Below, piece by piece: positions 1 through 9,661 of a stretch of DNA of 64,000 bases. The position numbers and the translations under genes were made by a program. The notes under the pieces were generated by a model that was not told the origin of the DNA, made no database searches, and saw only the letters and a program-made list of their open reading frames with translations. Numbering within the stretch: position 1 is the first letter of the stretch; each line of letters starts with the position of its first letter. The DNA comes from Spartobacteria bacterium (GTDB lineage Bacteria; Verrucomicrobiota; Verrucomicrobiia; Chthoniobacterales; UBA10450), in NCBI GenBank assembly GCA_003167555.1, contig PMSN01000008.1, positions 1 through 64,000 of the forward strand. The letters run 5' to 3'.

Positions 1-1
1 C

Positions 2-3000
2 GTTCAGGCGCCGGAGCTGGTGGTCATTGATGGAGCTAGCAACTCAGTCAGTGGACGTGTAGCTGTGAAGCCCGCAGTGAATGCTCGCGTCTTTGGCTAC
101 GAAACGACTGCCAGACTGATCGCCGTTAGCGAAGCAGTGAATCGGATCTACCTGCCGCGCCAGGTGATCGAAAATCCTGTCGATGGAACCCGGGCGTCTG
201 TCGTCGATGTGCTCGATGGAGCGACCAACGCGTTAATCACGACCATCTCAGTAGGGAGTCCTTACATTTACGCGATGGCCGTGGATGACACACGCCGTCA
301 CCTGCTCATTGCGACAGCAGGAACAATGTATGTGTACGGGCTCGATAGTAACTCGCTAGTTGCCACCGCCACGTTACCCGCCAACAACATCTTTGGCATG
401 GTAGCTAATCCAGCGACCGGCCGCATCTACGTTGGCGCCCTTGATGGCGGCGGTTATGTTTTCGTGTTGGACGGGGACAGCTACAGTGTGTTGGCATCAT
501 CAATCACGTCAGGAGCGGAACCGGTGCCGATGGCAGTCGACCAGAAGCGCAACAAAATTTACGTGGCGAACACGGCCGCAGGTTCGGTGGACAATAGCTT
601 CACCGTGATCGATGGCGCGACGAACACTTCCCAAACGATCAGTAATATCTCGTCGAATACCGGAGGGGATGCCGTCCAAAGCGTCGCGGTCGATGAAGTC
701 TCGAACACCGTCTACGTCCTCGACAATGCGGATCAATCCGGGGGCAATGGTTGGGTAACCGTCTACAGCGCCGCCAACAATTATTCATTTCTTGGCGAGA
801 TCTCCGTCGGCACTACCCCTGCCGGCATGGCGTTCAATAGCACGTCACGTCAGCTCTTCGTGACGAACGAGCCTGACGGAACCGTTTCCGTGTTGCTGAA
901 CGGAACCCGCCCGCCGCCGCCCGTGCCCGCTCATGGGGGCCTTTCGGACACTTACTTCAGCGTTGATGGCTATGCCTCAGGCGGGACCGTTGTCAATGGC
1001 ACGCCACTCGCATTCCTTGCCCAGCAAAGCGGGACGCCAGCAGGTCTTAACGTTCGCGTTCAATTCAGTACTACGCCTAACGATCCGTTGAGCTGGGCCC
1101 CGTTGCCAAACGGAACCGATGGATTCATGGTTTATGATTCGTCCAGCCAACAGTTCGCCGTGATGTCGTCCAGCTATCCTTTAACTGCCGGCGTCTACTT
1201 TCGCGCGATTTCGGCTGCGCCAAGTTATCCGGACAGTATTTCCTCCATCGTTGGGCCTTTCAATCTCACTTCAAGCACACCGCGTTTAGGTCCGACGACA
1301 CTCTACATTTCCCGCAATGGCCCGGTGGCGAATATCCGTTTCGGCGTAACGGAGGCAACGATCCCGGCGGGCACCGCGGTGCGCATTCAGGCGACAAAGA
1401 CGCCCGCGAGCGCCGCAAGCTGGGCGGATATTGATAATGGAAGCCTTACCCAGGATTCCACGGCTCCGAACCAATTTTATCTCGGGTTGGATAACTATCC
1501 TTCGGGGGAAGGTGTTTTTTTTCGCGCTCTAGCCACGGAGGCCGGGTACGTCGACAGCATTTCTCAAGAGATCGGTCCTATAGCGTTCATCCTGGACCCG
1601 GCAGCGACGGTAAATATCAGTTTGTCGAACGGTCTGGCGAAAGATGTCCACGGCGGGGAGGATTTTGATTTCCCGTTAACTCTGCACACCGGGTCGTTTG
1701 ATGTCACAGCGACAGCGCAGAGCGGACGTCCCATTAATTATGTTGGCTTGAAGTATGACGGAGACACGCTGGAATCTTTTGCCAGCGCGGCCAGCGAAGG
1801 AAATACAGTTAATTACAAGGCGGGCATAGCCGGCGATCACCTTGTCGAAGCGATCGCGACGGATGATCTGGGAGTCATCGGCGATGCGCGGCCGGTCCAC
1901 GTCCGGGTCGCGCCGGCCGCTCCCGGGCGCATGCTATTCGCTGGCCGGCCGGGGAATTGGTCTGATCCTTCCATGTGGATCGACTCCAACGGAATTTCTG
2001 GCGTGCCCGGTCCGGACGACTTCGCAGTTTTGAGCTCGGTGGATGTCTCGCTCCCAAGCGATGTGAACGTCAAAGCCGTCTCGCTCAACGGCGGCACGAT
2101 CAGCGGTCCCGGGAAACTTACGGTGACGGGATTTTTCACTATCGGAGGGGGCCGGATCAAGAGTGACTTGGAAATTCCAGCAGGCGCCACATGCCTCATG
2201 ATTAACGATGCGGACGCGGCCTTCGGCGGTCAGGTAATAAATGGCGGCCGTTTTAAGCTGCACGGCAAGGGCGGGATCACTGGAATCAAAAACGGAACTA
2301 GCGCACAGGCGACGGGCGCGGGTGGAATTGCCGGGGTGCAGCCGGACGGCTTCTTCGACGGGGTGCTGGGCTTCTTTCGAAACCTCGGTTCGATCATCTT
2401 CCATCGTCCAGCCGGAGGTCGTCCGGGCAGTGGATCAGCGCCACCTCCAGCTCCCAGTCCGACGCCCGCGCCGGAGGTACGAACTATCGCCATCGCCGGC
2501 CTCGAGAACAGCGGCCTTGTCGCGGCCGGGGGCGGCAACCTCATCTCGGAGCATGGGGGAGGTGTCATCTCAAACGATGGCGGTAGTCTCATCTCGCACG
2601 ATAGCGGTACTCTCATCACGCAGGATGGCGGGAGCCTTGTCGCTCAAGGTGGCGGCAATCTTGTCGCCCAAGGTGGCGGCAACCTCGTGGCGCAAGGCGG
2701 CGGTAATCTCGTGGCCACCGGGGGAGGGAACCTCGTGGCGCAAGGCGGCGGTAATCTCGTGGCCACCGGGGGCGGTAACATTATTGGACTAAGTAATCAG
2801 CGCGCGGAATCGGCTGCGTCAGGTTTCACACAAACAGCCGGACAGATGGATCTGACGTCCCTCATACTCACTGGTCCGCTGACGCTTAATGGCGGAGTGC
2901 TTAAGGGTACCGGGTTGATCCTGGGCGATTTAACTAATAACGCTGGCTTCGTTTCACCCGGCCATACGGCCGCGGGTCTGTTGGCTGTGACGGGGAACTA

Positions 3001-4048
3001 CACGCAGGGGGTCCAAGGGACATTGATCATTGAGAACGGCGGCCCGTCCCCGAGCCAATTCGATCAACTGCAGGTTGGTGGCGTTGCCAACCTCGGCGGC
3101 AAGCTCGACATAAAGACGATCAATGGTTACACACCTGATCCCGCCGATACCTTCAGCCCACTAGGCTTTGGATCTGTCAGCGGCACGTTTGCGTCGGTTA
3201 GCTCGAACGCGCAAGTTACCGTGAACGCGAGCGGTCTGCTTACATCGGTCGATCCCACAAAGCCTCAGCCGTCGAGCGGCCAGCCACTGAACATCGCGAC
3301 GCGTCTTCAGATCCAAAGCGGCGATAACGTTCTCATCGCCGGTTTCATCATCACCGGGCCGGCCGGCTCAACCAAGAAGGTGCTGATTCGCGGCATAGGA
3401 CCGTCTCTGGCGAACTTCGGCGTCGCAGGAACGATCCCGGACCCGTTCCTGGAGCTGCATGAATCCGATGGGAGCGTTGTGACCAATGACAACTGGCAAC
3501 AGGCGCCAAACGTCGCGGAGATTCCGTCCGGCTTCGCCCCGAGCAATGATCTCGAGTCGATTATCTATACAACCCTGTCTCCCGGTAACTACACCGCTAT
3601 CTTGAAGGGCGCTCACGGCGAGGCCGGCGTAGGCCTTGTGGAAGCATATGACTTCGACACCGCTTCGACTGCGAAGCTGGCTAACATCGCCACCCGTGGG
3701 TTTGTGAACATGGGTGATAACGTCATGATCGGCGGTTTCATCATCGGCGGGACCGAACCGGCGAATGTCCTTGTCCGGGCGATCGGTCCGTCGCTCACGC
3801 AATTCGGAGTGCAAGGAGCCTTGCAAGCTACAACGCTCGAGCTGCACGACAGCAATGGGAGTGTCATCAGTAACGAAGGCTGGCGGAGCACCCAGGAAAG
3901 TGAAATTCAGGCGACTACCATTCCGCCGACCAATGACAACGAAGCAGCAATCCTGGCGACACTGGTGCCCGGTAACTACACTGCGATCGTCCGGGGTAAG
4001 AACGACACCACCGGCATTGCGGTAGTCGAAGCCTACAATCTGCAATAG
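2..4048 (+). CDS. Giant secreted repeat protein, YVTN propeller plus beta-helix (5' end outside window)
   Basis: The reading frame is open to the left edge, so the true start and any signal peptide are missing; the GTG at 20 is only the first start-like codon. Order of parts: YVTN-type beta-propeller repeats (to about 900, with phrases such as VIDGATN and IYVANTAAG), two fibronectin-like modules ending near VGPFNL (930-1590), an Ig-like stretch (1600-1900), a segment with the GVPGPDDFA signature common in beta-helix proteins (1950-2250), an eight-residue GGGNLVAQ repeat tract (2516-2785), an autotransporter-like beta-strand passenger (2800-3250), and two tandem C-terminal modules (3286-3650 and 3679-4045) with GDNV(L/M)I(A/G)GFI, IGPSL and PGNYTAI. 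The domain types suggest an extracellular or surface protein. The next gene is a paralogue from the fibronectin-like modules onward. No PEP-CTERM tail is present. The specific function is unknown. Confidence 0.85.
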   Translation, partial: VQAPELVVIDGASNSVSGRVAVKPAVNARVFGYETTARLIAVSEAVNRIYLPRQVIENPVDGTRASVVDVLDGATNALITTISVGSPYIYAMAVDDTRRHLLIATAGTMYVYGLDSNSLVATATLPANNIFGMVANPATGRIYVGALDGGGYVFVLDGDSYSVLASSITSGAEPVPMAVDQKRNKIYVANTAAGSVDNSFTVIDGATNTSQTISNISSNTGGDAVQSVAVDEVSNTVYVLDNADQSGGNGWVTVYSAANNYSFLGEISVGTTPAGMAFNSTSRQLFVTNEPDGTVSVLLNGTRPPPPVPAHGGLSDTYFSVDGYASGGTVVNGTPLAFLAQQSGTPAGLNVRVQFSTTPNDPLSWAPLPNGTDGFMVYDSSSQQFAVMSSSYPLTAGVYFRAISAAPSYPDSISSIVGPFNLTSSTPRLGPTTLYISRNGPVANIRFGVTEATIPAGTAVRIQATKTPASAASWADIDNGSLTQDSTAPNQFYLGLDNYPSGEGVFFRALATEAGYVDSISQEIGPIAFILDPAATVNISLSNGLAKDVHGGEDFDFPLTLHTGSFDVTATAQSGRPINYVGLKYDGDTLESFASAASEGNTVNYKAGIAGDHLVEAIATDDLGVIGDARPVHVRVAPAAPGRMLFAGRPGNWSDPSMWIDSNGISGVPGPDDFAVLSSVDVSLPSDVNVKAVSLNGGTISGPGKLTVTGFFTIGGGRIKSDLEIPAGATCLMINDADAAFGGQVINGGRFKLHGKGGITGIKNGTSAQATGAGGIAGVQPDGFFDGVLGFFRNLGSIIFHRPAGGRPGSGSAPPPAPSPTPAPEVRTIAIAGLENSGLVAAGGGNLISEHGGGVISNDGGSLISHDSGTLITQDGGSLVAQGGGNLVAQGGGNLVAQGGGNLVATGGGNLVAQGGGNLVATGGGNIIGLSNQRAESAASGFTQTAGQMDLTSLILTGPLTLNGGVLKGTGLILGDLTNNAGFVSPGHTAAGLLAVTGNYTQGVQGTLIIENGGPSPSQFDQLQVGGVANLGGKLDIKTINGYTPDPADTFSPLGFGSVSGTFASVSSNAQVTVNASGLLTSVDPTKPQPSSGQPLNIATRLQIQSGDNVLIAGFIITGPAGSTKKVLIRGIGPSLANFGVAGTIPDPFLELHESDGSVVTNDNWQQAPNVAEIPSGFAPSNDLESIIYTTLSPGNYTAILKGAHGEAGVGLVEAYDFDTASTAKLANIATRGFVNMGDNVMIGGFIIGGTEPANVLVRAIGPSLTQFGVQGALQATTLELHDSNGSVISNEGWRSTQESEIQATTIPPTNDNEAAILATLVPGNYTAIVRGKNDTTGIAVVEAYNLQ
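2516..2785 (+). repeat. In-frame 24-base tandem repeat encoding GGGNLVAQ octads
   Basis: About eleven consecutive eight-codon units inside the giant protein gene. The early units are diverged (GGGNLISE, GGGVISND, GGSLISHD). The last six are nearly identical at DNA level (GGGNLVAQ / GGGNLVAT). Because units are 24 bases, copy-number change keeps the frame. The periodic Gly and small-polar/hydrophobic pattern is what a beta-solenoid coil would look like; that structural reading is inference. Confidence 0.85.
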
Positions 4049-4066
4049 GGTTGCCGCGAAATTTGC

Positions 4067-4108
4067 TTGACATTTCTGTCTGTTTTCCCGCGTTTTGAGT
4101 GAGGAAGG
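4067..4108 (+). promoter_or_regulatory. Possible promoter -35 element and strong ribosome binding site for the second giant gene
   Basis: An exact TTGACA lies at 4067-4072 in the 69-base gap between the giant genes, but no good -10 hexamer stands 16-18 bases downstream (the best is a T-rich stretch near 4090). A clear Shine-Dalgarno GAGGAAGG (4101-4108) sits 9 bases before the ATG at 4118 and fixes that start. The RBS is well supported; the promoter is weak. Confidence 0.35.
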
Positions 4109-4117
4109 CAATCAATT

Positions 4118-7100
4118 ATGAGAACGAAAATTTTGCTGGTTTTGTTTGTTGCCCTGCTGCCGGTCGCCGCGCAGGCACAAGGCGTGGATTCGATTATCGT
4201 TTATCGCTACACCGATGTGCAAAGCGATCAGGTTAAAACCGAATTCGGCAGACTCAGTTCTGCCGGCGTGTTCACCGCGACTTCGACCTACTACAACCCA
4301 ACGTCTATCTGCACCGTGGACACATTACGTGCGATCACAGGCAGAACTGTGATCGACCAGCCAAGCTGGGATACAAATGCGGCCCTCTACTCGGAGTCGT
4401 TCTACATCACCGGCACCGTTTACCAAGTAGAGGGCAACCCGCGTTACATCGTGCATGCGCGCGATGAACTGTCCGCCACTGCGTTCGCCGTAAACGGCAG
4501 CACGTCGCCGAGCAATTCAGTGGCTGACACGGTCCTGCGTTTCGCGGCGGCCCAAAGCCGTGCGCCAGCTGGCGTGAGCGTCCGCGTGCAAGCAACGACA
4601 ACGCCGAACACCGAATCAAGCTGGACTGACTTGGCGAATAGCCGTGGTGGACGGATGACGTTTGACGTCGCACGCAATCAGTTCGTCCTCAACTCAACTG
4701 ATTATCCTTTGCAGAACGGCGTTTACTTCCGGGCTGTCTCTTCCGCGCCGACTTACACCGACAGCATCTCGAATGTGGTGGGGCCGTTCAACCTCATTAG
4801 CGGGAAGTCTCATCTCGCTCCGACGAAGGTGTCTGTTATCGCAAACAGCGCTATCGCTGACCTCTACTTTCGAGCGACCGAATCGACAGTCCAAAACGGT
4901 GTCTCCTTGCGCATCCAATCGACAACCACGCCTGCGAACGAAGCGAGCTGGAGTGATCTAAACAACGGCAACGCCGGGCACATGCAACAGAGCACCAACC
5001 CGCTCTATCCGAATCAATTCCTTCTGCTGGTAAACAAATACCCGGCCGGCCAGGGACTCTACTTTCGAGCTGTCGCAAGTCTCTCCGGCTTTGTGGACAG
5101 CATCTCAAATGCATGCGGTGCCTTTAACCTCGTGACCGACACGCCTCCCGCAGTGACTATCCAACCGCCGGCAGGCTTGCCTGGGAGCGGCGATGGACAC
5201 GACATCGATCACCCTGTTATCGTCTCAGCCGGTAATTTGCACATTGGAGCTAGCGCCCAGACCGATCGCTCGATTACTCGCCTCGACCTGCTGCTGGACG
5301 GTTTGACGCTCATTGGGTTGCGAGACGGGAGCAGAAGCATTGACTACACGACCGGCGTTATCGGAATAGGTGACCATGTCCTGGAAGCGCTGGCGGTAGA
5401 CGATTTAGGCGCCACGGCACGCGCGGCGACTGGTGCGACCTATCTCCGCGTGATACCTGCAACCAGCGCTTTCCAGGCAGAACGCGCCGGCGCTGATGGC
5501 CCCATCGCGCTGGCCGCTACAGGCAAAACCTTTACGGCGGTGCAAGGTGATGGCTTTTGGGATAACGCTTCCATGTGGAAGGACCAGAACTGCAATTGCA
5601 ATAACGGGGTGCCGGGCCCGGATGATTTTGCCATTATAGGATCAGGAGCGACGGTCGCATTTTCCGGAGACAATCTGACCGTTAGGTCGGTCTCGCTCAA
5701 TGGAGGCAAGCTGCTCGGCGCAGCCGGCGCTAGCGCTCTGACGGTCCTCGAAACCCTGACGATCACGGCGGGAACGGTGGAGGGCGCAATAAACATCATT
5801 ATTAAAGAAGGCGCGAGGTTCGACATGTTCAATGCTTCCGACATTCAGTTCACTGCGAACACGCAGGGAGCGGGCGGCCTTTACAATCACGGTATCTGCA
5901 ATGTTCATGGCGCCGGCGGCATTCGCGGCCTCGACGTATATAGTAACACCGGCACATTGAATTGGCAGACCCCGATCTCGGGTCCTTTGAATGCAGCGGT
6001 AGATCCGGCTGCTGGCATTCGCATGATCGACGCAAACTCACCGGCAAACTCCGGGGTTATAACCGGAAATATCAGCTCGCTCCTTACCAGCGACGGCGCC
6101 GGCGTTGTCAGCCATGATGGCGGCACAGTTATTTCAAACGATGGCGGCAGCCTCGTTTCCCACGATGGCGGGGGCCTCATCGGTGACGATGGCTCCGGCC
6201 TTCTTAGTGAGGGTGGCCTTGGTCTCCTCAGTGAGCGCGGCAACGGCATGATCGGCCAGGACGGCGCCGGATTCATTAGCGATAACGGCGCGGCCAGCCT
6301 GAGCCGCACTTCAAGCGGTGTAAAAGCGGCGTCCGCCTCGGCCGGCTTTATCCAAACGGGCGGCGAAACCGATCTAAGCCACGTCCTGATCCTCGGTCCG
6401 GCCACGATCAACGGCGGAGTTGTGACCGGTTCTGGAATGATTGCGGGCGACGTAACCAATAACAGTTTTATTTCACCGGGACATTCGGTTGGTGGCATCT
6501 CAATTCTCGGCAATTACACGCAAGGAGCACAGGGGACTCTGGTCCTTGAGAATGGCGGCGCTGCTGCTAATCAATATGACCATCTGCAAGTGCACGGAAC
6601 GGCCAACCTCGCCGGCAAGCTCGATCTCCGCGATATCAATGGTTACGTTCATGATCCGGCTGATACATTCAACCCGATCGGGTTCCAGTCCGCTACAGGA
6701 TCGTTCTCGTCGGTAAGTTCGAACGCACAGGTAACACTCACCAACAACGGCATCCGCGCTTCGATCGATCCAAGCGCGCCTGCGCCGAAGGCCGGTCAGC
6801 CGCTCAACATCGCCACACGCATGAGCGTGCAAACTGGCGACAACGTATTGATCGCGGGCTTCATTGTTACAGGTCCGAGCGGTTCGACCAAGAAAGTATT
6901 GATCCGCGGGATGGGCCCGAGTCTCGCGCAGTTTGGAGTGCCCGGCACGCTTTCAGATCCGTTCCTCGAGCTGCACAAGCCGGACGGCAGCGTTGTGAGC
7001 AACGATAACTGGCAACAAGGCGATACCTCGCAGATCCCCAGCGGCTTCGCACCGAGCGATCCGCGCGAATCAGTCATCGTGGCCACACTTACACCCGGTA

Positions 7101-7561
7101 ATTACAGCGCCATCGTCAAAGGAGCTCATGCTGAGACGGGCATCGGGATCGCCGAAGTCTACGACCTCGACTCAGCGTCGCCGGCCAAGCTGGCGAATAT
7201 CTCCACCCGCGGATTCATCAATATCGGTGATGATGTTATGATCGGTGGTTTCATCATTGGCGGGAACGAGCCTGCGAAAATCCTCGTACGCGCAATAGGA
7301 CCGACTTTGACGGACTTGGGGGTGCCAGGTGCATTGGACGATCCCATGCTGGAACTACACGACGCCAACGGCAGCACGATCAGCAACGACGATTGGCGCG
7401 AGACGCAGGAAAGCGAGATCATCGCGACGACGATCCCGCCCAACAAGGACCGCGAGCCCGCTATTCTCGCGACATTGGTTCCGGGCAACTACACCGCCAT
7501 TGTCCGTGGAAAGAACAACACCACAGGCATCGGTTTAGTCGAAGCGTACAATTTGCAATGA
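4118..7561 (+). CDS. Giant secreted repeat protein, paralogue of the upstream gene
   Basis: 1147 residues. The ATG is preceded by a strong RBS and gives a clear Sec signal peptide (basic MRTK, hydrophobic core, cleavage after AQA near residue 20). It lacks the YVTN propeller of its neighbour but shares the rest: two VGPF(N)L-type modules (4480-5130), an Ig-like segment (5190-5440), GVPGPDDFA (about 5605), an octad repeat region (6068-6310), a beta-strand passenger (6330-6770), and two tandem C-terminal modules (6805-7170 and 7190-7560), ending in VEAYNLQ exactly as the upstream protein does. Known relatives in Verrucomicrobiota are uncharacterised large exported proteins. The tandem arrangement suggests duplication followed by loss or gain of the propeller. 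There is no PEP-CTERM tail, so exosortase processing is not indicated. Confidence 0.88.
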   Translation: MRTKILLVLFVALLPVAAQAQGVDSIIVYRYTDVQSDQVKTEFGRLSSAGVFTATSTYYNPTSICTVDTLRAITGRTVIDQPSWDTNAALYSESFYITGTVYQVEGNPRYIVHARDELSATAFAVNGSTSPSNSVADTVLRFAAAQSRAPAGVSVRVQATTTPNTESSWTDLANSRGGRMTFDVARNQFVLNSTDYPLQNGVYFRAVSSAPTYTDSISNVVGPFNLISGKSHLAPTKVSVIANSAIADLYFRATESTVQNGVSLRIQSTTTPANEASWSDLNNGNAGHMQQSTNPLYPNQFLLLVNKYPAGQGLYFRAVASLSGFVDSISNACGAFNLVTDTPPAVTIQPPAGLPGSGDGHDIDHPVIVSAGNLHIGASAQTDRSITRLDLLLDGLTLIGLRDGSRSIDYTTGVIGIGDHVLEALAVDDLGATARAATGATYLRVIPATSAFQAERAGADGPIALAATGKTFTAVQGDGFWDNASMWKDQNCNCNNGVPGPDDFAIIGSGATVAFSGDNLTVRSVSLNGGKLLGAAGASALTVLETLTITAGTVEGAINIIIKEGARFDMFNASDIQFTANTQGAGGLYNHGICNVHGAGGIRGLDVYSNTGTLNWQTPISGPLNAAVDPAAGIRMIDANSPANSGVITGNISSLLTSDGAGVVSHDGGTVISNDGGSLVSHDGGGLIGDDGSGLLSEGGLGLLSERGNGMIGQDGAGFISDNGAASLSRTSSGVKAASASAGFIQTGGETDLSHVLILGPATINGGVVTGSGMIAGDVTNNSFISPGHSVGGISILGNYTQGAQGTLVLENGGAAANQYDHLQVHGTANLAGKLDLRDINGYVHDPADTFNPIGFQSATGSFSSVSSNAQVTLTNNGIRASIDPSAPAPKAGQPLNIATRMSVQTGDNVLIAGFIVTGPSGSTKKVLIRGMGPSLAQFGVPGTLSDPFLELHKPDGSVVSNDNWQQGDTSQIPSGFAPSDPRESVIVATLTPGNYSAIVKGAHAETGIGIAEVYDLDSASPAKLANISTRGFINIGDDVMIGGFIIGGNEPAKILVRAIGPTLTDLGVPGALDDPMLELHDANGSTISNDDWRETQESEIIATTIPPNKDREPAILATLVPGNYTAIVRGKNNTTGIGLVEAYNLQ
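6068..6310 (+). repeat. Diverged octad repeat region in second giant protein
   Basis: Roughly ten eight-residue units of the type GxxISxDG (for example VVSHDGGT, VISNDGGS, LVSHDGGG). It corresponds in position to the GGGNLVAQ tract of the upstream paralogue, but no two units are nearly identical in DNA. This copy therefore looks older or not recently expanded. Confidence 0.75.
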
Positions 7562-7692
7562 TGCGGTAGCACTTCGCTGTGCGAAGCGTGGGAGATTTGC
7601 GTTGAAGCACCGTTCTGGGCCGCCCACGGGGCGGCGGCAGGATCAGCCTGGAATTCGTGCCGGACAGGGGCGACCGCGCTACATTGGCTTCA

Positions 7693-8067
7693 ATGGCGCG
7701 GCTCAGATACAACCGGGATGATGATTCCAGCAAGCCGACCGCCGCGGAATTCCATCACAACGTTTACGTGATCCTGCTCGACCCGAAGGCCGCGCGACAT
7801 CCCACGATTCTCCGCGCGAACCCCAAGCGCGATCCCGCAAAGGCGTGCGTCTATGTCGGAATGAGCGGGCTGCCGCCGGAGCATCGCTTTGAAAATCACA
7901 AGCACGGTTACAAGGCGGCGTGGGTGGTGGAGAAATATGGCGTCCGATTAGTGCCGGAGCTTTATGCACATCTGAACCCGATGCCGTACGAGGCGGCGCT
8001 CCAGATGGAACTCGAGCTGGCGGAAGATTTGCGCAACGAAGGCTACACGGTGACCGGCGGACATTAG
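7693..8067 (+). CDS. GIY-YIG-like nuclease-superfamily protein
   Basis: 124 residues from the ATG at 7693; an in-frame TTG at 7657 would add 12 residues with no visible support. An N-terminal VYVILL and, about 37 residues on, VYVGMSG resemble the GIY and YIG strands. They are followed by RFENHKHGYKAA, with the Arg and His placed as in GIY-YIG helices, and a later Glu-rich helix (EAALQMELELAEDLR) that could supply the metal-binding Glu. The family includes nucleases of repair, homing and restriction. This minimal single-domain form has no obvious partner here. Family assignment is moderate and function unknown. It stands alone between the giant genes and a repeat-filled gap. Confidence 0.6.
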   Translation: MARLRYNRDDDSSKPTAAEFHHNVYVILLDPKAARHPTILRANPKRDPAKACVYVGMSGLPPEHRFENHKHGYKAAWVVEKYGVRLVPELYAHLNPMPYEAALQMELELAEDLRNEGYTVTGGH

Positions 8068-8427
8068 GGTGGCCGATAACCCATTGTCATCCCGAGGCTG
8101 GCGCAGCGCGCCGAGGGACCTCGCAACTGGAATGCTGGTTGCTCGCGCGGGCATCACGCCGATCGCGGTGTTCGCTATGTTTTTCGCGGAAGCGGCCGAG
8201 TAGGCCTGTGGGAGGTCCCTCGCCGTCTGTGCGGCTCGGGATGACGGCCGATCAAACCCGGAACGAATAAAGGCACAGGACCGTCGTCCAAGTTTGTTCT
8301 GAAAACAGAATCCAGCGTCCAGCTTGTCGAGCCCATGCGATTCCAGCCTGCATACGCGGATGGGCGCACGCAGCCTTGCCATGGCGAGAGCTTTCGTGTC
8401 TCCTCGGCGCTTCCGAAACCGGGCGTA
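8068..8427. other. Gap of 360 bases: long palindromic element, otherwise nothing recognised
   Basis: The left part is a 160-base family A palindromic element. The remaining 180 bases (8246-8427) contain no recognisable gene, tRNA or clear promoter. Frames open through this stretch on either strand look like extensions of shadow ORFs. Confidence 0.6.
8086..8245. repeat. Palindromic repeat, family A (long, diverged copy)
   Basis: The ends are GTCATCCCGAG and CTCGGGATGAC, exact reverse complements, with inner arms GAGGGACCTC and GAGGTCCCTC. The centre of about 100 bases is unrelated to the shorter copies at 11191 and 14311. Intergenic, upstream of the mannosyltransferase-like gene. Confidence 0.85.
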
Positions 8428-9654
8428 ATGAATTCCAAGCCGAGTGTATTCAGGCCATTGCTGGCGGGACTGTTTGTGACCCTCGCGCAGATTTTCGTGT
8501 CCGTCGGAATCATCGCGCCGGAAGGACCGCTCTCGTTTCGCTACGACACGCTGATTCAGCACGACAGCTATTGGTTCGCGAACATCGTCGATCGCGGGTA
8601 CGAGACGACCGTTCCGCCGATCAGCCACAAAATGATGGAAGTCTCCAATGTGGCATTTTTCCCTGCGTATCCCGCGCTCGCGGCGCTGCTTCGTTACGGG
8701 CTCGACTTGAGTACGTATGACGCGCTGCTTATCACCGCCCAGATCGCAGCCTGGGCGTTCTGGAGTTATTTTTTCCTCTTCTGCGAACGCTGGGGCATTT
8801 CGCCGCTCCTGCAATTCTTCGGCGCGCTCGCGATCGTGGCGCATCCGACGGCGTTTTTTCTCGTGGCCGGTTATTCCGAGTCGCTCTTTATGATGGGGCT
8901 TTTCGGCTTCATGTTTTGGAGCAGCGCGGAAGGCCGCGTCGCGAAAGTGCTGGCGGTGTTGCACGGCGCAATCATGTCGGCCACGCGCATCGTCGGGATT
9001 CCGTGCGCGGCGTTTCCGGTGGTGTGCGCGCTTTTCAAAAACGGAAGGCACGGCCTGCGCGACATTCGTTCCTGGTGGCAGCGGTATGCCTCCGCGATCG
9101 TCGTGATGTTGGGCGCGACGCTGGGAGCGGGGGGCTTCTTTCTCTACTGCCTGTATCGCTGGGGCCGCTGGGATCTCTACATGCTTACGCAGCAATCGGG
9201 TTGGGCGATCTTTCCCGATTACCTGGCCGTCTTCAAACCGTCCAGTTACCACTGGCTCATTCCCGCGCTGAATAATCCGACCGAAGCGAGCCAGATGACG
9301 ATGACCCTGGGCGCGCTCCTTCTGGTCGCGGTGATCCTTTGCGAAATCCTGCCCGCGGTCCGGCGGCAGGCCGGTTTGGCCACTCGCGCCGGCTTCTATT
9401 TCTGTGCGGTTGTTATTTACTACATCTCGGTCAGCGGCGTGGCCTGCGTGGAAATGGAAAGCATGCTCCGCTACGAATTTTGCGTGCACGCGTTAATCGT
9501 GCTGGCAATTGTTCAGTTTTTGCATCAAATACGCATTCCGCCATTGTGGGTGCGCGCCTCTGGCATGGCGGCCATGGCGCTGCTCAGTGCGGCCGGACTC
9601 GGCGTGCAAGGGTGGTACGTCTGGAATTTTACGAGGGGCAACTGGGTGGCTTAA
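8428..9654 (+). CDS. PIG-V-like integral membrane mannosyltransferase
   Basis: 408 residues from the ATG at 8428; the longer frame from 8335 adds a non-hydrophobic leader and is less likely. The protein is strongly hydrophobic, with about nine membrane segments. Family-type features are an early loop with [14 protein letters not shown], then NVAFFPAYP, then [16 protein letters not shown], which match the eukaryotic PIG-V/GPI mannosyltransferase 2 pattern (acidic first loop, FFP.YP, P..FF...YSES). Such bacterial homologues are presumed to use polyprenyl-phosphate sugars to glycosylate lipids or proteins from the periplasmic side. The stop lies 7 bases before the FAD oxidoreductase start, so the two are probably co-transcribed. 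The acceptor is unknown. Confidence 0.75.
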   Translation: MNSKPSVFRPLLAGLFVTLAQIFVSVGIIAPEGPLSFRYDTLIQHDSYWFANIVDRGYETTVPPISHKMMEVSNVAFFPAYPALAALLRYGLDLSTYDALLITAQIAAWAFWSYFFLFCERWGISPLLQFFGALAIVAHPTAFFLVAGYSESLFMMGLFGFMFWSSAEGRVAKVLAVLHGAIMSATRIVGIPCAAFPVVCALFKNGRHGLRDIRSWWQRYASAIVVMLGATLGAGGFFLYCLYRWGRWDLYMLTQQSGWAIFPDYLAVFKPSSYHWLIPALNNPTEASQMTMTLGALLLVAVILCEILPAVRRQAGLATRAGFYFCAVVIYYISVSGVACVEMESMLRYEFCVHALIVLAIVQFLHQIRIPPLWVRASGMAAMALLSAAGLGVQGWYVWNFTRGNWVA

Positions 9655-9661
9655 CCAAAAC

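Noticed and set aside
2516-2785. CRISPR-like array
   Set aside because: The regular 24-base repeats are adjacent without spacers and stay in the protein frame.
7562-7692. Hairpins CTTCGC-TGT-GCGAAG (7572-7586) and GCCGCC/GGCGGC (7619-7637) as terminator of the giant genes
   Set aside because: Short stems and no following T-run; not enough to call termination.
7948-9489. 513-residue minus-strand frame over the PIG-V-like gene
   Set aside because: The plus-strand protein has proper membrane helices and motifs; the minus frame is charged and featureless.
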